64,000 nt of DNA from Micavibrio aeruginosavorus ARL-13 (GTDB taxonomy: Bacteria > Pseudomonadota > Alphaproteobacteria > Micavibrionales > Micavibrionaceae). Below the pieces are notes generated by a model. The model was not told where the DNA came from and ran no database searches. It saw nothing but the letters and a program-made list of their open reading frames with translations. The position numbers and the translations under genes were made by a program. Positions within the stretch are counted from its first letter, which is position 1. Every line of letters begins with the position of its first letter. Positions 6,994 to 15,328 of this stretch are shown piece after piece. The DNA lies in assembly GCF_000226315.1 (NCBI RefSeq), contig NC_016026.1, forward strand, positions 186,001-250,000, read 5' to 3'.

Positions 6994-8169
6994 TTAGTTT
7001 TGATCTTTTTGGTTCCGGATAAAACGGACCAGCTGGTCGGCCAGATCCGCCTGTTCGGCCAGATTGCGGGCCCAGTCTCGCGCGTGCGGGCCCAGCCGGG
7101 GCAGGGCCTCAAAAAAGTCGCGCATCACCTGGGTGCTGCCCTCTCCAAGGGCCTCTACATTCCACATTATAGTGAATTGTGCAAGCTTCTCGGCGTCTTG
7201 GGGGCTCAGATTCGCACTGTAACGGCCTAAGAACGCGTCCAGTTTGACCAGGTGGGCGTTCTCCTCCTGCACATAAATCTGCCAGACCATGGGGCGCCCG
7301 GCCCAGATGGCCCGGACGAATGAATCTTCCCCCCGGACGAAATTGATGTGCGCGGTCCAAAGCAATTTGTCGTAATCATCCTGTGTCAAAAACGGCACGG
7401 GGTGGAGGCTGACATGGTCGGATTGAAAATCGTTCAGCGCGGCCATATGCGTCGGGGCCACCCCGGCGGGAACCAGCAATCGGGTTTTGATCTGTTCCCG
7501 GTCCAACATCCGGATCAGGGCGGCGACGGGTGCGTTGTCATAACAAAACAGGCTGATGTCGATGGTGTCCGGGTCAATGGCCGGGATGCCGTGGCGGGCA
7601 CGCCATGCGTTTTGCGCGGTGGTGTCGGATTGGAATGTTTTGATCGCGTCCATCAATCCGACCTCACGGCTCAGGCCCCCCGTGCGCGGGGTGAAGCCGG
7701 GGAAGAATAATGTCTTCTTCATCCCGGTCATCGGGTTGGTGGATGGGATGGCATGGACCCCATCGACCCAGTCCTCGGCACTGAGATATTCAAGGTCGAC
7801 CCAGACCGGATTCGGGGTGGTGGCTTTCATCGCCGCGATGACCGTCTGAGGCAGGTCACAGGCAAAAGCCTCGATCACCGCATCGGCCATGGGCAGGTCT
7901 GGCGTGTTATAAAATTGCCCGATGGCATCCTCGGTCCAGAGCAGGATGGTGACCCCATCGATCACCTGCCGGGGGGCGGCGGGGTCCAGCCGGGGTTCGA
8001 TCCGGGCAAAGGTTTTGAAGTCATCAACATACAGCCGGACACCGCATCCTTGATCCCGGACGAGTTGCCGCGCAAACCGCCAGCACACCCCGATATCGCC
8101 AAAATTGTCGATCACGCGACAGAACAGGTCGATGCTCAGTGGGGCGTGGATTGGGGGTGTGGTCATCAT
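6994..8169 (-). CDS. earP: EF-P arginine rhamnosyltransferase
   Basis: This encodes 391 residues, a GT-B glycosyltransferase that moves rhamnose from dTDP-rhamnose to Arg32 of EF-P. The N-terminal FCRVIDNFGDIGVCWRFARQ (about residues 16-35) is the family hallmark. Asp21 and Asp25 correspond by spacing to the two catalytic aspartates known in the Pseudomonas enzyme. The sugar-nucleotide loop NFVRGEDSFVRAIWAGRP (about 276-293) is intact. ATG 8169 or 8166 are both possible starts. It lies directly upstream of efp in the same direction. EarP is mainly known from beta- and gammaproteobacteria. Confidence 0.95.
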   Translation of the reverse strand: MMTTPPIHAPLSIDLFCRVIDNFGDIGVCWRFARQLVRDQGCGVRLYVDDFKTFARIEPRLDPAAPRQVIDGVTILLWTEDAIGQFYNTPDLPMADAVIEAFACDLPQTVIAAMKATTPNPVWVDLEYLSAEDWVDGVHAIPSTNPMTGMKKTLFFPGFTPRTGGLSREVGLMDAIKTFQSDTTAQNAWRARHGIPAIDPDTIDISLFCYDNAPVAALIRMLDREQIKTRLLVPAGVAPTHMAALNDFQSDHVSLHPVPFLTQDDYDKLLWTAHINFVRGEDSFVRAIWAGRPMVWQIYVQEENAHLVKLDAFLGRYSANLSPQDAEKLAQFTIMWNVEALGEGSTQVMRDFFEALPRLGPHARDWARNLAEQADLADQLVRFIRNQKDQN

Positions 8170-8251
8170 GAAACCGCTCTCGGGGTGGTGTGATGCGTGT
8201 ATAGCAGGGTGGGGTAATCGGGTTCAATCTTTTCCCGGTCTGGCCACCCAT

Positions 8252-8354
8252 CCCTCACCCCGACCCTCTCCCGGAGGGAGAGGGAGCAGTCTAATCTCCA
8301 TGTACATATCTCCCCAAATCTTCCCCCTCTCCCTCCGGGAGAGGGCTGGGGTGA
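8252..8354. repeat. GC-rich extragenic inverted-repeat pair (family A)
   Basis: CCCTCTCCCGGAGGGAGAGG and CCCTCTCCCTCCGGGAGAGG palindromes face each other 40-50 bases apart, with outer arms CCCTCACCCC and GGGGTGAG. The element lies in the divergent gap between earP and the Sel1-like gene. The remaining gap up to 8589 (about 235 bases) shows no gene or recognisable site. Confidence 0.85.
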
Positions 8355-8589
8355 GTGTGCTTTGGTGTATGTCATGGAAAACAACTAAGTTATTGATTTT
8401 GTTTATACGTACGGTCGCATACGTGCTGAATGTGCGATGCTTTTTGGTTGGGTGTATGTGCGAGCTGGATGGTATGCGGCTGCCCGTTTCGGGGGGTGCG
8501 GCGCGCGTACGCGAGGCTATTATAAAGCGTCTGCATTGTTTGCTTGCGCGGCTCTGAAATCTGCCGCACCCTGTTTAAAGGGGGTGTGC

Positions 8590-9306
8590 ATGATCCGCGA
8601 AGTTATATTAACCATAGTGGGGCTCGGGTTATTGTATCTGGGGTACACCGTTGTCGTAATGCACTTTTGGTCTGATAGCCATCTGGCTGTTCTGAGCCAA
8701 GAATTGGAGCGTACGGAGCGTGCAATGGCCGCGCGATCACCAGATCAGAAACTGTTTGATGTCAAAGATTGTGATCGGGCTATCGACCAAGCGAAGGTCC
8801 AGAATGCCGACCCATCCGGATACGACGAGGCTGTGCGTATTTGCCGTCATGTTGGTGCATGGGGAGATACAGGGGTACAGTACATTCTGGGAACTTGGTA
8901 CAAGCAGGGCAAGCATGTCCTGCAAAACGATGAAGAGTCCCAAAAGTGGTATTTGGCCGCTGCTATGCAGGGGCATGTCCCAGCCCAATTGGAAATGGTT
9001 TTAGCTTACCTACGCCAATCCGAAACCGCCGAACAGCAGGGAGATTCCCATCAGGCGATGGATTATGGGATGGAGGCGTATGGTTGGTTTTGTGTAGCAC
9101 AAAAGCAGGCGGAAACGTCCAATTTCACCGGCTTTGATGCCTGGACGGCTACGCGTACAGATGATGGGCCTCAGTTAATGCAAACTATTGCGAATGGTTT
9201 CGTAGAGCACATTAAGCGGCAACCTTTTTTCCCAATTCGTAAGACGTACGAGAAGATGTGTCGGGAATATGTGAATTTATACTACAAGCCGCCAGCGGCT
9301 CATTAG
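8590..9306 (+). CDS. Membrane-anchored Sel1-repeat-like protein
   Basis: This encodes 238 residues from ATG 8590, preceded by AGGGGG. A hydrophobic anchor at about residues 5-25 (TIVGLGLLYLGYTVVVMHFW) suggests a periplasmic or surface-tethered body. Residues about 85-130 look like Sel1/TPR repeats (GVQYILGTWYKQGKHVLQND, then EESQKWYLAAAMQGHVPAQL), and a longer helical segment follows. Sel1 proteins scaffold protein interactions; no partner is evident here. The upstream in-frame extension has no ribosome site and atypical composition. Confidence 0.7.
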   Translation: MIREVILTIVGLGLLYLGYTVVVMHFWSDSHLAVLSQELERTERAMAARSPDQKLFDVKDCDRAIDQAKVQNADPSGYDEAVRICRHVGAWGDTGVQYILGTWYKQGKHVLQNDEESQKWYLAAAMQGHVPAQLEMVLAYLRQSETAEQQGDSHQAMDYGMEAYGWFCVAQKQAETSNFTGFDAWTATRTDDGPQLMQTIANGFVEHIKRQPFFPIRKTYEKMCREYVNLYYKPPAAH

Positions 9307-9313
9307 ACTGTTA

Positions 9314-9348
9314 TAAGGCCCCATCCCCACTGCGGAGGTGGGGCCTTA
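9314..9348. terminator. Hairpin between convergent genes
   Basis: TAAGGCCCC and GGGGCCTTA form perfect outer arms, extended by further C/G pairing. The element is symmetric between the Sel1-like stop and the leftward pepA2 stop. T-runs are short, so it may act as a weak bidirectional terminator. Confidence 0.6.
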
Positions 9349-9368
9349 AAATAGGATGGCCTTACGTC

Positions 9369-10976
9369 TTACTCGTAATAATCCATCACCATCTGGTTCA
9401 GGACGCGGACGCCAAATCCGGTGGCACCTTTCGGGCCCAGTGGCTTGTCGGCGTTGACCCAGGCGGTCCCGGCGATGTCGAGGTGGGCCCAGGGGGTGTC
9501 GCCCTCGATAAAGTGTTGCAGGAACCCGGCGGCGGTACAGGACCCGCCATGCGGGGACCCGCTGATGTTTTTCAGGTCGGCAATGGTGGACACCATCGAT
9601 TTGCGATAAAAATCGTCCAGCGGCATCCGCCACAATTTTTCGCCCGTCTTCTGGCTGGCGTCGTTCAACTGGGTCCACAGCGTTTCATCATTGGCATAGG
9701 CCCCGGCATATTCGGATCCCAACGCCACCATGATCGCCCCGGTCAGGGTGGCCAGATCGATGATCATCTTCGGCTTGTCATGTTTCTGGACATAGGTCAG
9801 GGCGTCGCACAGGACCAGACGGCCTTCGGCGTCCGTGTTCAGGACCTCGATGGTTTTTCCGGCCATCGAATTGATGATATCGCCGGGGCGATAGGCGCGG
9901 TCGGACGGCATATTTTCGGCCAGACCGACAATCCCGACCACATCGACCTTGGCCTTGCGGCTGGCCAGCGTGTGCAGCAAACCGACCACGGCGGCCGATC
10001 CGCCCATGTCCATTTTCATGTCATCCATGCCGGCGGCGGGCTTGATGGAAATGCCGCCCGTGTCAAACGTCACGCCCTTGCCGACGAACGCCAGCGGTTT
10101 GGTCATTTTCGGGGCGGTTTTTGCGGATTTCGCGGCCTTTCCGCCCGATTTTCCGGCATAGCGCATAATCACCACGCGCGGCGGGCGGGCCGAGCCCTGA
10201 CCCACGGCCAGATGGGATTCCATACCCAGCTTGGCCATTTTCTTCTCATCCAGAATTTCGACATGGATGCCCAAAGGCTGCAGCATTTTGGCAATTCGTT
10301 TGGCGTAGCTGTCCGGGTAAATCACGTTTGGCGGCTCGTTGGTCAGGTCGCGGGCCACATGGGTTCCGGCGGCGGCGGCGGCCAGATCGCGGTCAAACGC
10401 GGCGGCCTTGGTCGCGTCATCCAGCACGATATCGACGGATTGCAGGGTGCGGGCTTTCTTCTCGCCCTTTTTGCTGCTGCCCTTCTCGGTCGATTTATAC
10501 AGGTCGAAATCATAGGCGCGCAGGCGCACACCTTCCGCAATGTGGGCGGCGATGGCGTCTGCGCCAAGGGATTGTTTTTCATCGGATTTTTTGGGTTTCT
10601 TGTCCGATTTTGCTGCGCCTTTTGCTGCAGCAAAAAATGTCGCGTGTTCCGTGCCCGTGGATTTCAGGGCGCTGTAGAATTTGCCCCCGATCACGGCGGC
10701 TTCGGCGGCGGTCAGATCGGCAACCTCGCCCATCCCGACCAGCATGTAACGCACCACGCCGTCCTTGTTCTTTGGGGCGGCGATCACGGCGACCTGCCCG
10801 GCCTTTCCGGTGAAATGATCCTGCGCGTCCATCCACTGGCGAATGGTCCCGCCGCTTTGCTTGTTCAGGGCTTCGGCCTCTGGGCTGAAAGCCCCATCGG
10901 CGCCAACACAGGCAGCCAGGGTGTCGGATTTGGACTTCGATGTTTTGGAAAATGTGATTTTGACGGTTTTGGTCAT
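9369..10976 (-). CDS. Leucyl aminopeptidase (M17), copy 2
   Basis: This encodes 535 residues from ATG 10976. The M17 core is intact: AFVGKGVTFDTGGISIKPA, DDMKMDMGGSAAVVG, NTDAEGRLVLCDALTY and IDLATLTGAIMVALG. Two Lys/Ser-rich insertions separate it from copy 1: about residues 110-160 (AKSDKKPKKSDEK, then KGSSKKGEKKART) and about 270-285 (GKSGGKAAKSAKTA). It is divergent from lptF, the same arrangement as pepA/lptF in Escherichia coli. The Lys-rich inserts are not needed for the fold and may be surface loops. Confidence 0.92.
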   Translation of the reverse strand: MTKTVKITFSKTSKSKSDTLAACVGADGAFSPEAEALNKQSGGTIRQWMDAQDHFTGKAGQVAVIAAPKNKDGVVRYMLVGMGEVADLTAAEAAVIGGKFYSALKSTGTEHATFFAAAKGAAKSDKKPKKSDEKQSLGADAIAAHIAEGVRLRAYDFDLYKSTEKGSSKKGEKKARTLQSVDIVLDDATKAAAFDRDLAAAAAGTHVARDLTNEPPNVIYPDSYAKRIAKMLQPLGIHVEILDEKKMAKLGMESHLAVGQGSARPPRVVIMRYAGKSGGKAAKSAKTAPKMTKPLAFVGKGVTFDTGGISIKPAAGMDDMKMDMGGSAAVVGLLHTLASRKAKVDVVGIVGLAENMPSDRAYRPGDIINSMAGKTIEVLNTDAEGRLVLCDALTYVQKHDKPKMIIDLATLTGAIMVALGSEYAGAYANDETLWTQLNDASQKTGEKLWRMPLDDFYRKSMVSTIADLKNISGSPHGGSCTAAGFLQHFIEGDTPWAHLDIAGTAWVNADKPLGPKGATGFGVRVLNQMVMDYYE

Positions 10977-11076
10977 GATTTTTCCGCTTTTTGAGAGATT
11001 TACGGCTTTGCCGCCCGGAACGGGCTTGGTATGGATAAAGGCCGACAAACTTTAACCCAGACGCGTGCCTTTTTCC

Positions 11077-12249
11077 ATGGGTGTCTTTGACCGCTATCTG
11101 TTCAAAACCCTGCTGATCGCCACGGTGTTTATTGCCGTGGTGCTGGCGGCTATTATTTTCCTGACGCAGTCATTGCGCTTTCTGGAACTGGTCATCAATG
11201 CCGGGGCGTCGGGCTCGGCCTTTTGGTTGCTGACTCTGCTGGCCTTGCCGCGCTTCTTTGAAATCATTCTGCCCATCGCGTTGCTGGCGGCGATTGTCTT
11301 TATTTATAACCGCATGACGATGGACAGCGAACTGGTGGTCATGCGGGCCATTGGGGCCTCGCCCGCGCGGTTGGCCCGTCCGGCCTTGATGCTGGCGCTG
11401 GGGGTCAGTGTCGTATTGTTGATCATGACAGCGTGGCTGGCCCCGGTGACGTTGGCGGGAATGCAACATCTGCGGCAGGTGATCAAAGCGCAATATTCCA
11501 GCCTGCTGTTCCGCGAAGGGGTGTTTAACGCCGTGGCCCCCGGCCTGACCGTGTATATGCGGGAACGGCTCGAGAATGGTGAGCTGGGCGGATTGATGAT
11601 TCACGACACCCGGGCCCAAAACCCGACCCCGGTGACGGTGATTGCCAAACGCGGTGTCATGGTCGCCACCGATTCCGGGCAGCAGGTTGTTGTGTATGAG
11701 GGGTCGCGGCAGGCGATGGATGACAGCACGGGCAACCTGACCCGGCTGGATTTTGACCGCTATCTGATTGATTTGCCGGAAGGGTCGGGCGTGGTGCGCC
11801 AACGCTGGCGCGAGCCGGAGGAGCGGACCCTGTTCGAATTGTTCCGCCCCGACATGAATAATGAAAATGACCGGGCCAATCGCCGCGATTTTATGGTCGA
11901 AGCCCATCGCCGCATCATCAGCCCCTTCCTGGCCCTGACCTATAGTGTCATCGGTCTGGCCTTCTTGTTGCTGGGGCCGGTGGATCGCCGCGGGCAAACC
12001 CGTCGGATCGTGGCCGCCATTGCCGCCGTGGTCGGGATTCAGGGCCTGTATCTGGCCGCTTTTAACATGGCGCAGGACCATATCGGCGGGATTATTTTGA
12101 TGGATGTGCTGGTGCTGGGGCCGTTGCTTTTGTGCGGTTACCTGCTCAGCGGAGCCAGCGAGGCCATGCGGCAAAAACCATGGTGCCGCACCCTGTCATC
12201 CGTGTTTGTTTCCGGCGCGAAAAACACCAAGGCCGGGGGTGCAGCATGA
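11077..12249 (+). CDS. lptF: LPS export permease LptF
   Basis: This encodes 390 residues, one half of the LptFG permease that, with the LptB ATPase, extracts lipopolysaccharide from the inner membrane. It has three N-terminal membrane helices (about residues 8-35, 50-75, 98-120), a periplasmic beta-jellyroll (about 130-270), then three C-terminal helices (FLALTYSVIGLAFLLLG, AIAAVVGIQGLYLAA, LVLGPLLLCGYLL). The cytoplasmic coupling segment ELVVMRAIGASPARLARP is typical. ATG 11077 is chosen; a GTG four codons earlier is unlikely. It overlaps lptG by four bases (ATGA). Confidence 0.95.
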   Translation: MGVFDRYLFKTLLIATVFIAVVLAAIIFLTQSLRFLELVINAGASGSAFWLLTLLALPRFFEIILPIALLAAIVFIYNRMTMDSELVVMRAIGASPARLARPALMLALGVSVVLLIMTAWLAPVTLAGMQHLRQVIKAQYSSLLFREGVFNAVAPGLTVYMRERLENGELGGLMIHDTRAQNPTPVTVIAKRGVMVATDSGQQVVVYEGSRQAMDDSTGNLTRLDFDRYLIDLPEGSGVVRQRWREPEERTLFELFRPDMNNENDRANRRDFMVEAHRRIISPFLALTYSVIGLAFLLLGPVDRRGQTRRIVAAIAAVVGIQGLYLAAFNMAQDHIGGIILMDVLVLGPLLLCGYLLSGASEAMRQKPWCRTLSSVFVSGAKNTKAGGAA

Positions 12250-13385
12250 TCAACCGTCACGCCACGCTCAACGCCTATCTGGGGCGGCTTTTTGCGGTCA
12301 ATTTCCTGTTTATCACGGCCATTTTGCTGGGCGTGGTCTATCTGTTCGATACGGTCGAATTGCTGCGCCGGGCGGCGAAGCGCGATGTCGGCCTGTCCCG
12401 CGTGCTGGAGATGGGGTTGTACAAGCTGCCCGAGGTGGGGCAGTTGATTTTCCCCTTCGCCATCCTGTTCGGGGCCATGTTCACCTTCTGGGTTCTGACC
12501 CGGCGCAGCGAACTGATCGTTGTGCGCGCGGCGGGGTTTTCCGTGTGGCAATTTCTGGCCCCGGTCATGGGTGTGGCGGTCCTGATCGGCGTGCTGCAAA
12601 TGACCGTCATCAACCCGCTGGGGGCGATGATGCTGGGGCGGTATCAGGTGCTGGAAAACCGGTATTTGCTGCCCGAGGGGAACCAGATCGCTTTGTTTAA
12701 GGAAGGGCTGTGGCTGCGACAGGCCTATGACCCGCAGGCAGAGGCCACCCCGGCCCCCGGGGATGATGATGGCGATGCGGGCTATGCCATTATTCATGCG
12801 GCCAAAATTCAGTTGCCGGACTGGGAATTGCGCGAAGTGATGGTGCTGTTCTTTGATGGCGACAATAACTTCCTGCGCCGGATGGACGCGGCCCGCGCCC
12901 GCCTGACCCGTGGCCAATGGAATTTGCAGGATGTGCAAATCAGCGTGCCGGGAAGCCGGGCCGAGCGGGTGCAACGTTATGCCCTGCCAACCCGGTTGAC
13001 CGCGGATGAGATTGAGGAGAGCTTCTCCTCCCCGGAAACTTTGTCCTTCTGGAAACTGCCGGGCTTTATCGCCACGCTGAAGCAAACCGGGTTTGATGCC
13101 ACCCGCCTGTCGATCCATTTCCAGTCTTTGCTGGCCCAGCCCTTGCTGTTTATGGCCATGGTGTTGCTGGCGGCGACAGTGTCGCTCCGGCCGCCACGCT
13201 TCCGTGGGGCGATGGTGATGGTGATGGCCGGGGTGCTGATGGGCTTTCTGGTCTTCTTCCTGTCCAGCTTCCTGCAGGCGCTGGGTGCCTCGCAACAGAT
13301 CCCGGTCCTGCTGGCGGCCTGGTCCCCGGCGCTGGTGACGTTGTTGCTGGGCGGGGCGGTGCTGCTGACGCTTGAGGATGGCTGA
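12246..13385 (+). CDS. lptG: LPS export permease LptG
   Basis: This encodes 379 residues, partner of LptF in the LPS transporter. The start ATG overlaps the lptF stop as ATGA, indicating translational coupling. The topology is the same: helices near residues 12-35, 60-85 and 100-125, the jellyroll at about 130-280, and C-terminal helices with LLFMAMVLLAATVSL and GVLMGFLVFFLSSFLQALG. RRSELIVVRAAGFSVWQFLAP is the coupling helix facing LptB. The segment at about 155-185 is rich in Asp/Gly/Pro (APGDDDGDAG), probably a loop. Confidence 0.95.
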   Translation: MINRHATLNAYLGRLFAVNFLFITAILLGVVYLFDTVELLRRAAKRDVGLSRVLEMGLYKLPEVGQLIFPFAILFGAMFTFWVLTRRSELIVVRAAGFSVWQFLAPVMGVAVLIGVLQMTVINPLGAMMLGRYQVLENRYLLPEGNQIALFKEGLWLRQAYDPQAEATPAPGDDDGDAGYAIIHAAKIQLPDWELREVMVLFFDGDNNFLRRMDAARARLTRGQWNLQDVQISVPGSRAERVQRYALPTRLTADEIEESFSSPETLSFWKLPGFIATLKQTGFDATRLSIHFQSLLAQPLLFMAMVLLAATVSLRPPRFRGAMVMVMAGVLMGFLVFFLSSFLQALGASQQIPVLLAAWSPALVTLLLGGAVLLTLEDG

Positions 13386-13598
13386 TGCCACTTTGCAACA
13401 CTCTGTGTATTATTTGTGCCACACTGCCCGGAACGTCTTGATATAAAGGCGAAAAAAAGTTAAATCGGTGCGTCTGTGTTAACCATGCGTTTAGCGCGAT
13501 CTGGTTAACTCGGTGTGTGTGGCGCGTGCTGGCCATGCGCTTGTTCTTACAAAACTTTACAAGATCCATGAAACCCCTTCGATTGTGCGGGATATAAA

Positions 13599-14348
13599 AT
13601 GATGGCGCGGTTTGCGTGTTTGAAATTCTCTCATTTGGTGCTGGCCGGTTTGGCCGCGCTGACCCTGTCTGCATGCAGCAGCACCCAAGCCACGGACCCA
13701 AATGATCCGTTGGAAGGGTATAACCGCGTCATGTTCGCCGTGAACGATGCCGTGGATCAGGCTGTTCTGCGCCCGGTGGCCAAGGGATACCGATTTGCCG
13801 TTCCACAACCGGCCCGTACCGGCGTGCGCAACTTCCTGCGCAACCTGCGTGCTCCTGTGAACCTGGCCAACGAAGCGTTGCAGGGTGACCTGGCGGGTGT
13901 TGAAAATGTTCTGGTCCGCACCTCGGTCAACACGCTGATCGGCGTTGGTGGCCTGATTGATGTGGCTGGTATGGAAGGCTATCCGTACGAACAGGAAGAT
14001 TTCGGCCAGACGCTGGGCGTCTGGGGCGTTGGCCACGGGGCTTATGTGATTTTACCGCTGATGGGGCCGTCGTCCCTGCGTGATGGTACGGGCATGCTGG
14101 TCGATGGGTTTATGGACCCGCTGCGCTGGTACCTGTTCAACACGGAACGCGAAGGCTGGCACTATGCCCGTCTGGGGATGACCGTGATCGATTCGCGTGA
14201 AGAATTGCTGGATGCGCTGGACGATCTGCGCCGCAACTCCTTCGATTACTATGCCGCGACGCGCAGTGCCTATCTGCAGCGCCGTGAAGCTCTGGTCAAT
14301 GATATGGACCCGGGCGTGGGTGGCGTGGCAATCCCTGACTACGATTAA
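13599..14348 (+). CDS. mlaA: Outer-membrane lipid asymmetry lipoprotein MlaA (VacJ)
   Basis: This encodes 249 residues. The signal peptide ends in a lipobox, LTLSAC (Cys about 26), so it is an outer-membrane lipoprotein. The MlaA family pattern follows: DPLEGYNRVMFAVNDAVDQA, VRNFLRNLRAPVNLANEALQ, GLIDVAGMEGYPYEQEDFGQ and TLGVWGVGHGAYVILPLMGP. MlaA removes misplaced phospholipids from the outer leaflet and passes them to MlaC, whose gene follows here. The rest of the Mla ABC transporter is not in the window. A terminator separates mlaA from mlaC. Confidence 0.95.
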   Translation: MMARFACLKFSHLVLAGLAALTLSACSSTQATDPNDPLEGYNRVMFAVNDAVDQAVLRPVAKGYRFAVPQPARTGVRNFLRNLRAPVNLANEALQGDLAGVENVLVRTSVNTLIGVGGLIDVAGMEGYPYEQEDFGQTLGVWGVGHGAYVILPLMGPSSLRDGTGMLVDGFMDPLRWYLFNTEREGWHYARLGMTVIDSREELLDALDDLRRNSFDYYAATRSAYLQRREALVNDMDPGVGGVAIPDYD

Positions 14349-14377
14349 GGGTGTCGGGATCGCTGTATAAAGGATTG

Positions 14378-14410
14378 ATTCGGGGCCCTGCGTGGGTCCC
14401 GAATTTTTTT
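14378..14410 (+). terminator. Rho-independent terminator after mlaA
   Basis: ATTCGGGGCCC pairs with the GGGTCCCGAAT arm (one mismatch) and is followed by a run of seven T. It lies about 30 bases after the mlaA stop. Confidence 0.85.
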
Positions 14411-14584
14411 AGAAATGAAGGCCATTTGCCCTGTTTTTGCCTTTGATGTCTGGCACACTGACAATAGAGTTTGCCGCACGCGATAATCAGGCTATATGGT
14501 GTGCCGGCCAAAGGATATGGCCTAAGATTAAAGTCACTGAAACCGCCCCTCTATGGGCCCCATGAATGTGTTGAGGTTATTTGA

Positions 14585-15259
14585 ATGCTGGATCGGAAAA
14601 CAGGACTGCGCGGATTGGTTTTGGGTGTAGCGGCGGTGGCTGTACTGTCCCCGCTGGCCGCGCATCAGGCATGGGCGGGAATGGATATTCGCCCGGCTTA
14701 TACGGCGGACTCCCTTTTTGTCCGCGTCGCGGATCAAAAGGGCGCGGAAAATTTCGTTGATTCCATGGCCGGACGGGCGATTGCCTTCCTGGGCAATGAC
14801 GCCATGTCGCAGCAGCAGAAACGCGCGTCTTTCCGCAAATTGCTGGAAGATTCTTTTGATATGGCGACCATTGGCCGCTTTGCGCTGGGGACCTATTGGC
14901 GCTCCGCATCCGAAGCCCAACGGGCCGATTATCAGAAACAATTCAAAATTATGGTTGTGAATGTCTACTCCGAACGGTTCAGTGAATACACGAACCAGAC
15001 CTTCCGCACCACGGGATCGCGCCCGGACGGGGACAAGGATGTGATCGTATCCTCCCTGATCGAATCGCCGGAAGGAAAACCGCCGGTAAAGGTGGATTGG
15101 CGTGTGCGCAACAAGGATGGCCGTTACAAGATCGTTGACGTTCTGGTCGAGGGGGTCAGCATGTCCCTGACGCAGCGTTCCGACTTCTCCTCGGTCATCC
15201 AGGCTGGCGGTGGCAATGTACAGGTTCTGCTGGATCATCTGAAAAAGAAGAACGGATAA
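14585..15259 (+). CDS. mlaC: Periplasmic phospholipid-binding protein MlaC
   Basis: This encodes 224 residues with a Sec signal peptide (GLRGLVLGVAAVAVLSPLAA, cleavage near HQAWA). The mature part matches the MlaC/Ttg2D fold: LLEDSFDMATIGRFALGTYW, FKIMVVNVYSERFSEYTNQT, PPVKVDWRVRNKDGRYKIVD and VLVEGVSMSLTQRSDFSSVI. MlaC shuttles phospholipid across the periplasm between MlaA and the inner-membrane complex. It is downstream of mlaA but behind its own terminator-separated leader of about 170 bases. Confidence 0.95.
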   Translation: MLDRKTGLRGLVLGVAAVAVLSPLAAHQAWAGMDIRPAYTADSLFVRVADQKGAENFVDSMAGRAIAFLGNDAMSQQQKRASFRKLLEDSFDMATIGRFALGTYWRSASEAQRADYQKQFKIMVVNVYSERFSEYTNQTFRTTGSRPDGDKDVIVSSLIESPEGKPPVKVDWRVRNKDGRYKIVDVLVEGVSMSLTQRSDFSSVIQAGGGNVQVLLDHLKKKNG

Positions 15260-15279
15260 GCAGCGCTCACAGCGCGCAT

Positions 15280-15313
15280 AAAAAACACCCGCCGGATTGG
15301 CGGGTGTTTTTTA
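15280..15313. terminator. Bidirectional terminator between mlaC and the first DotA/TraY gene
   Basis: AAAAAACACCCGCC and GGCGGGTGTTTTTT form a perfect hairpin with A- and T-runs on either side, so it can end transcription from both convergent genes. Confidence 0.9.
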
Positions 15314-15328
15314 TTATTCCGTATGAGG

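Noticed and set aside
9258-10994. A 578-residue plus-strand frame opposite pepA copy 2
   Set aside because: It is antisense to an M17 peptidase with intact motifs and shows a Gly/His/Phe-rich shadow composition.
12138-13391. A 417-residue minus-strand frame opposite lptG
   Set aside because: It is Gln/His/Arg-rich with no family pattern, and lptG on the other strand is certain.
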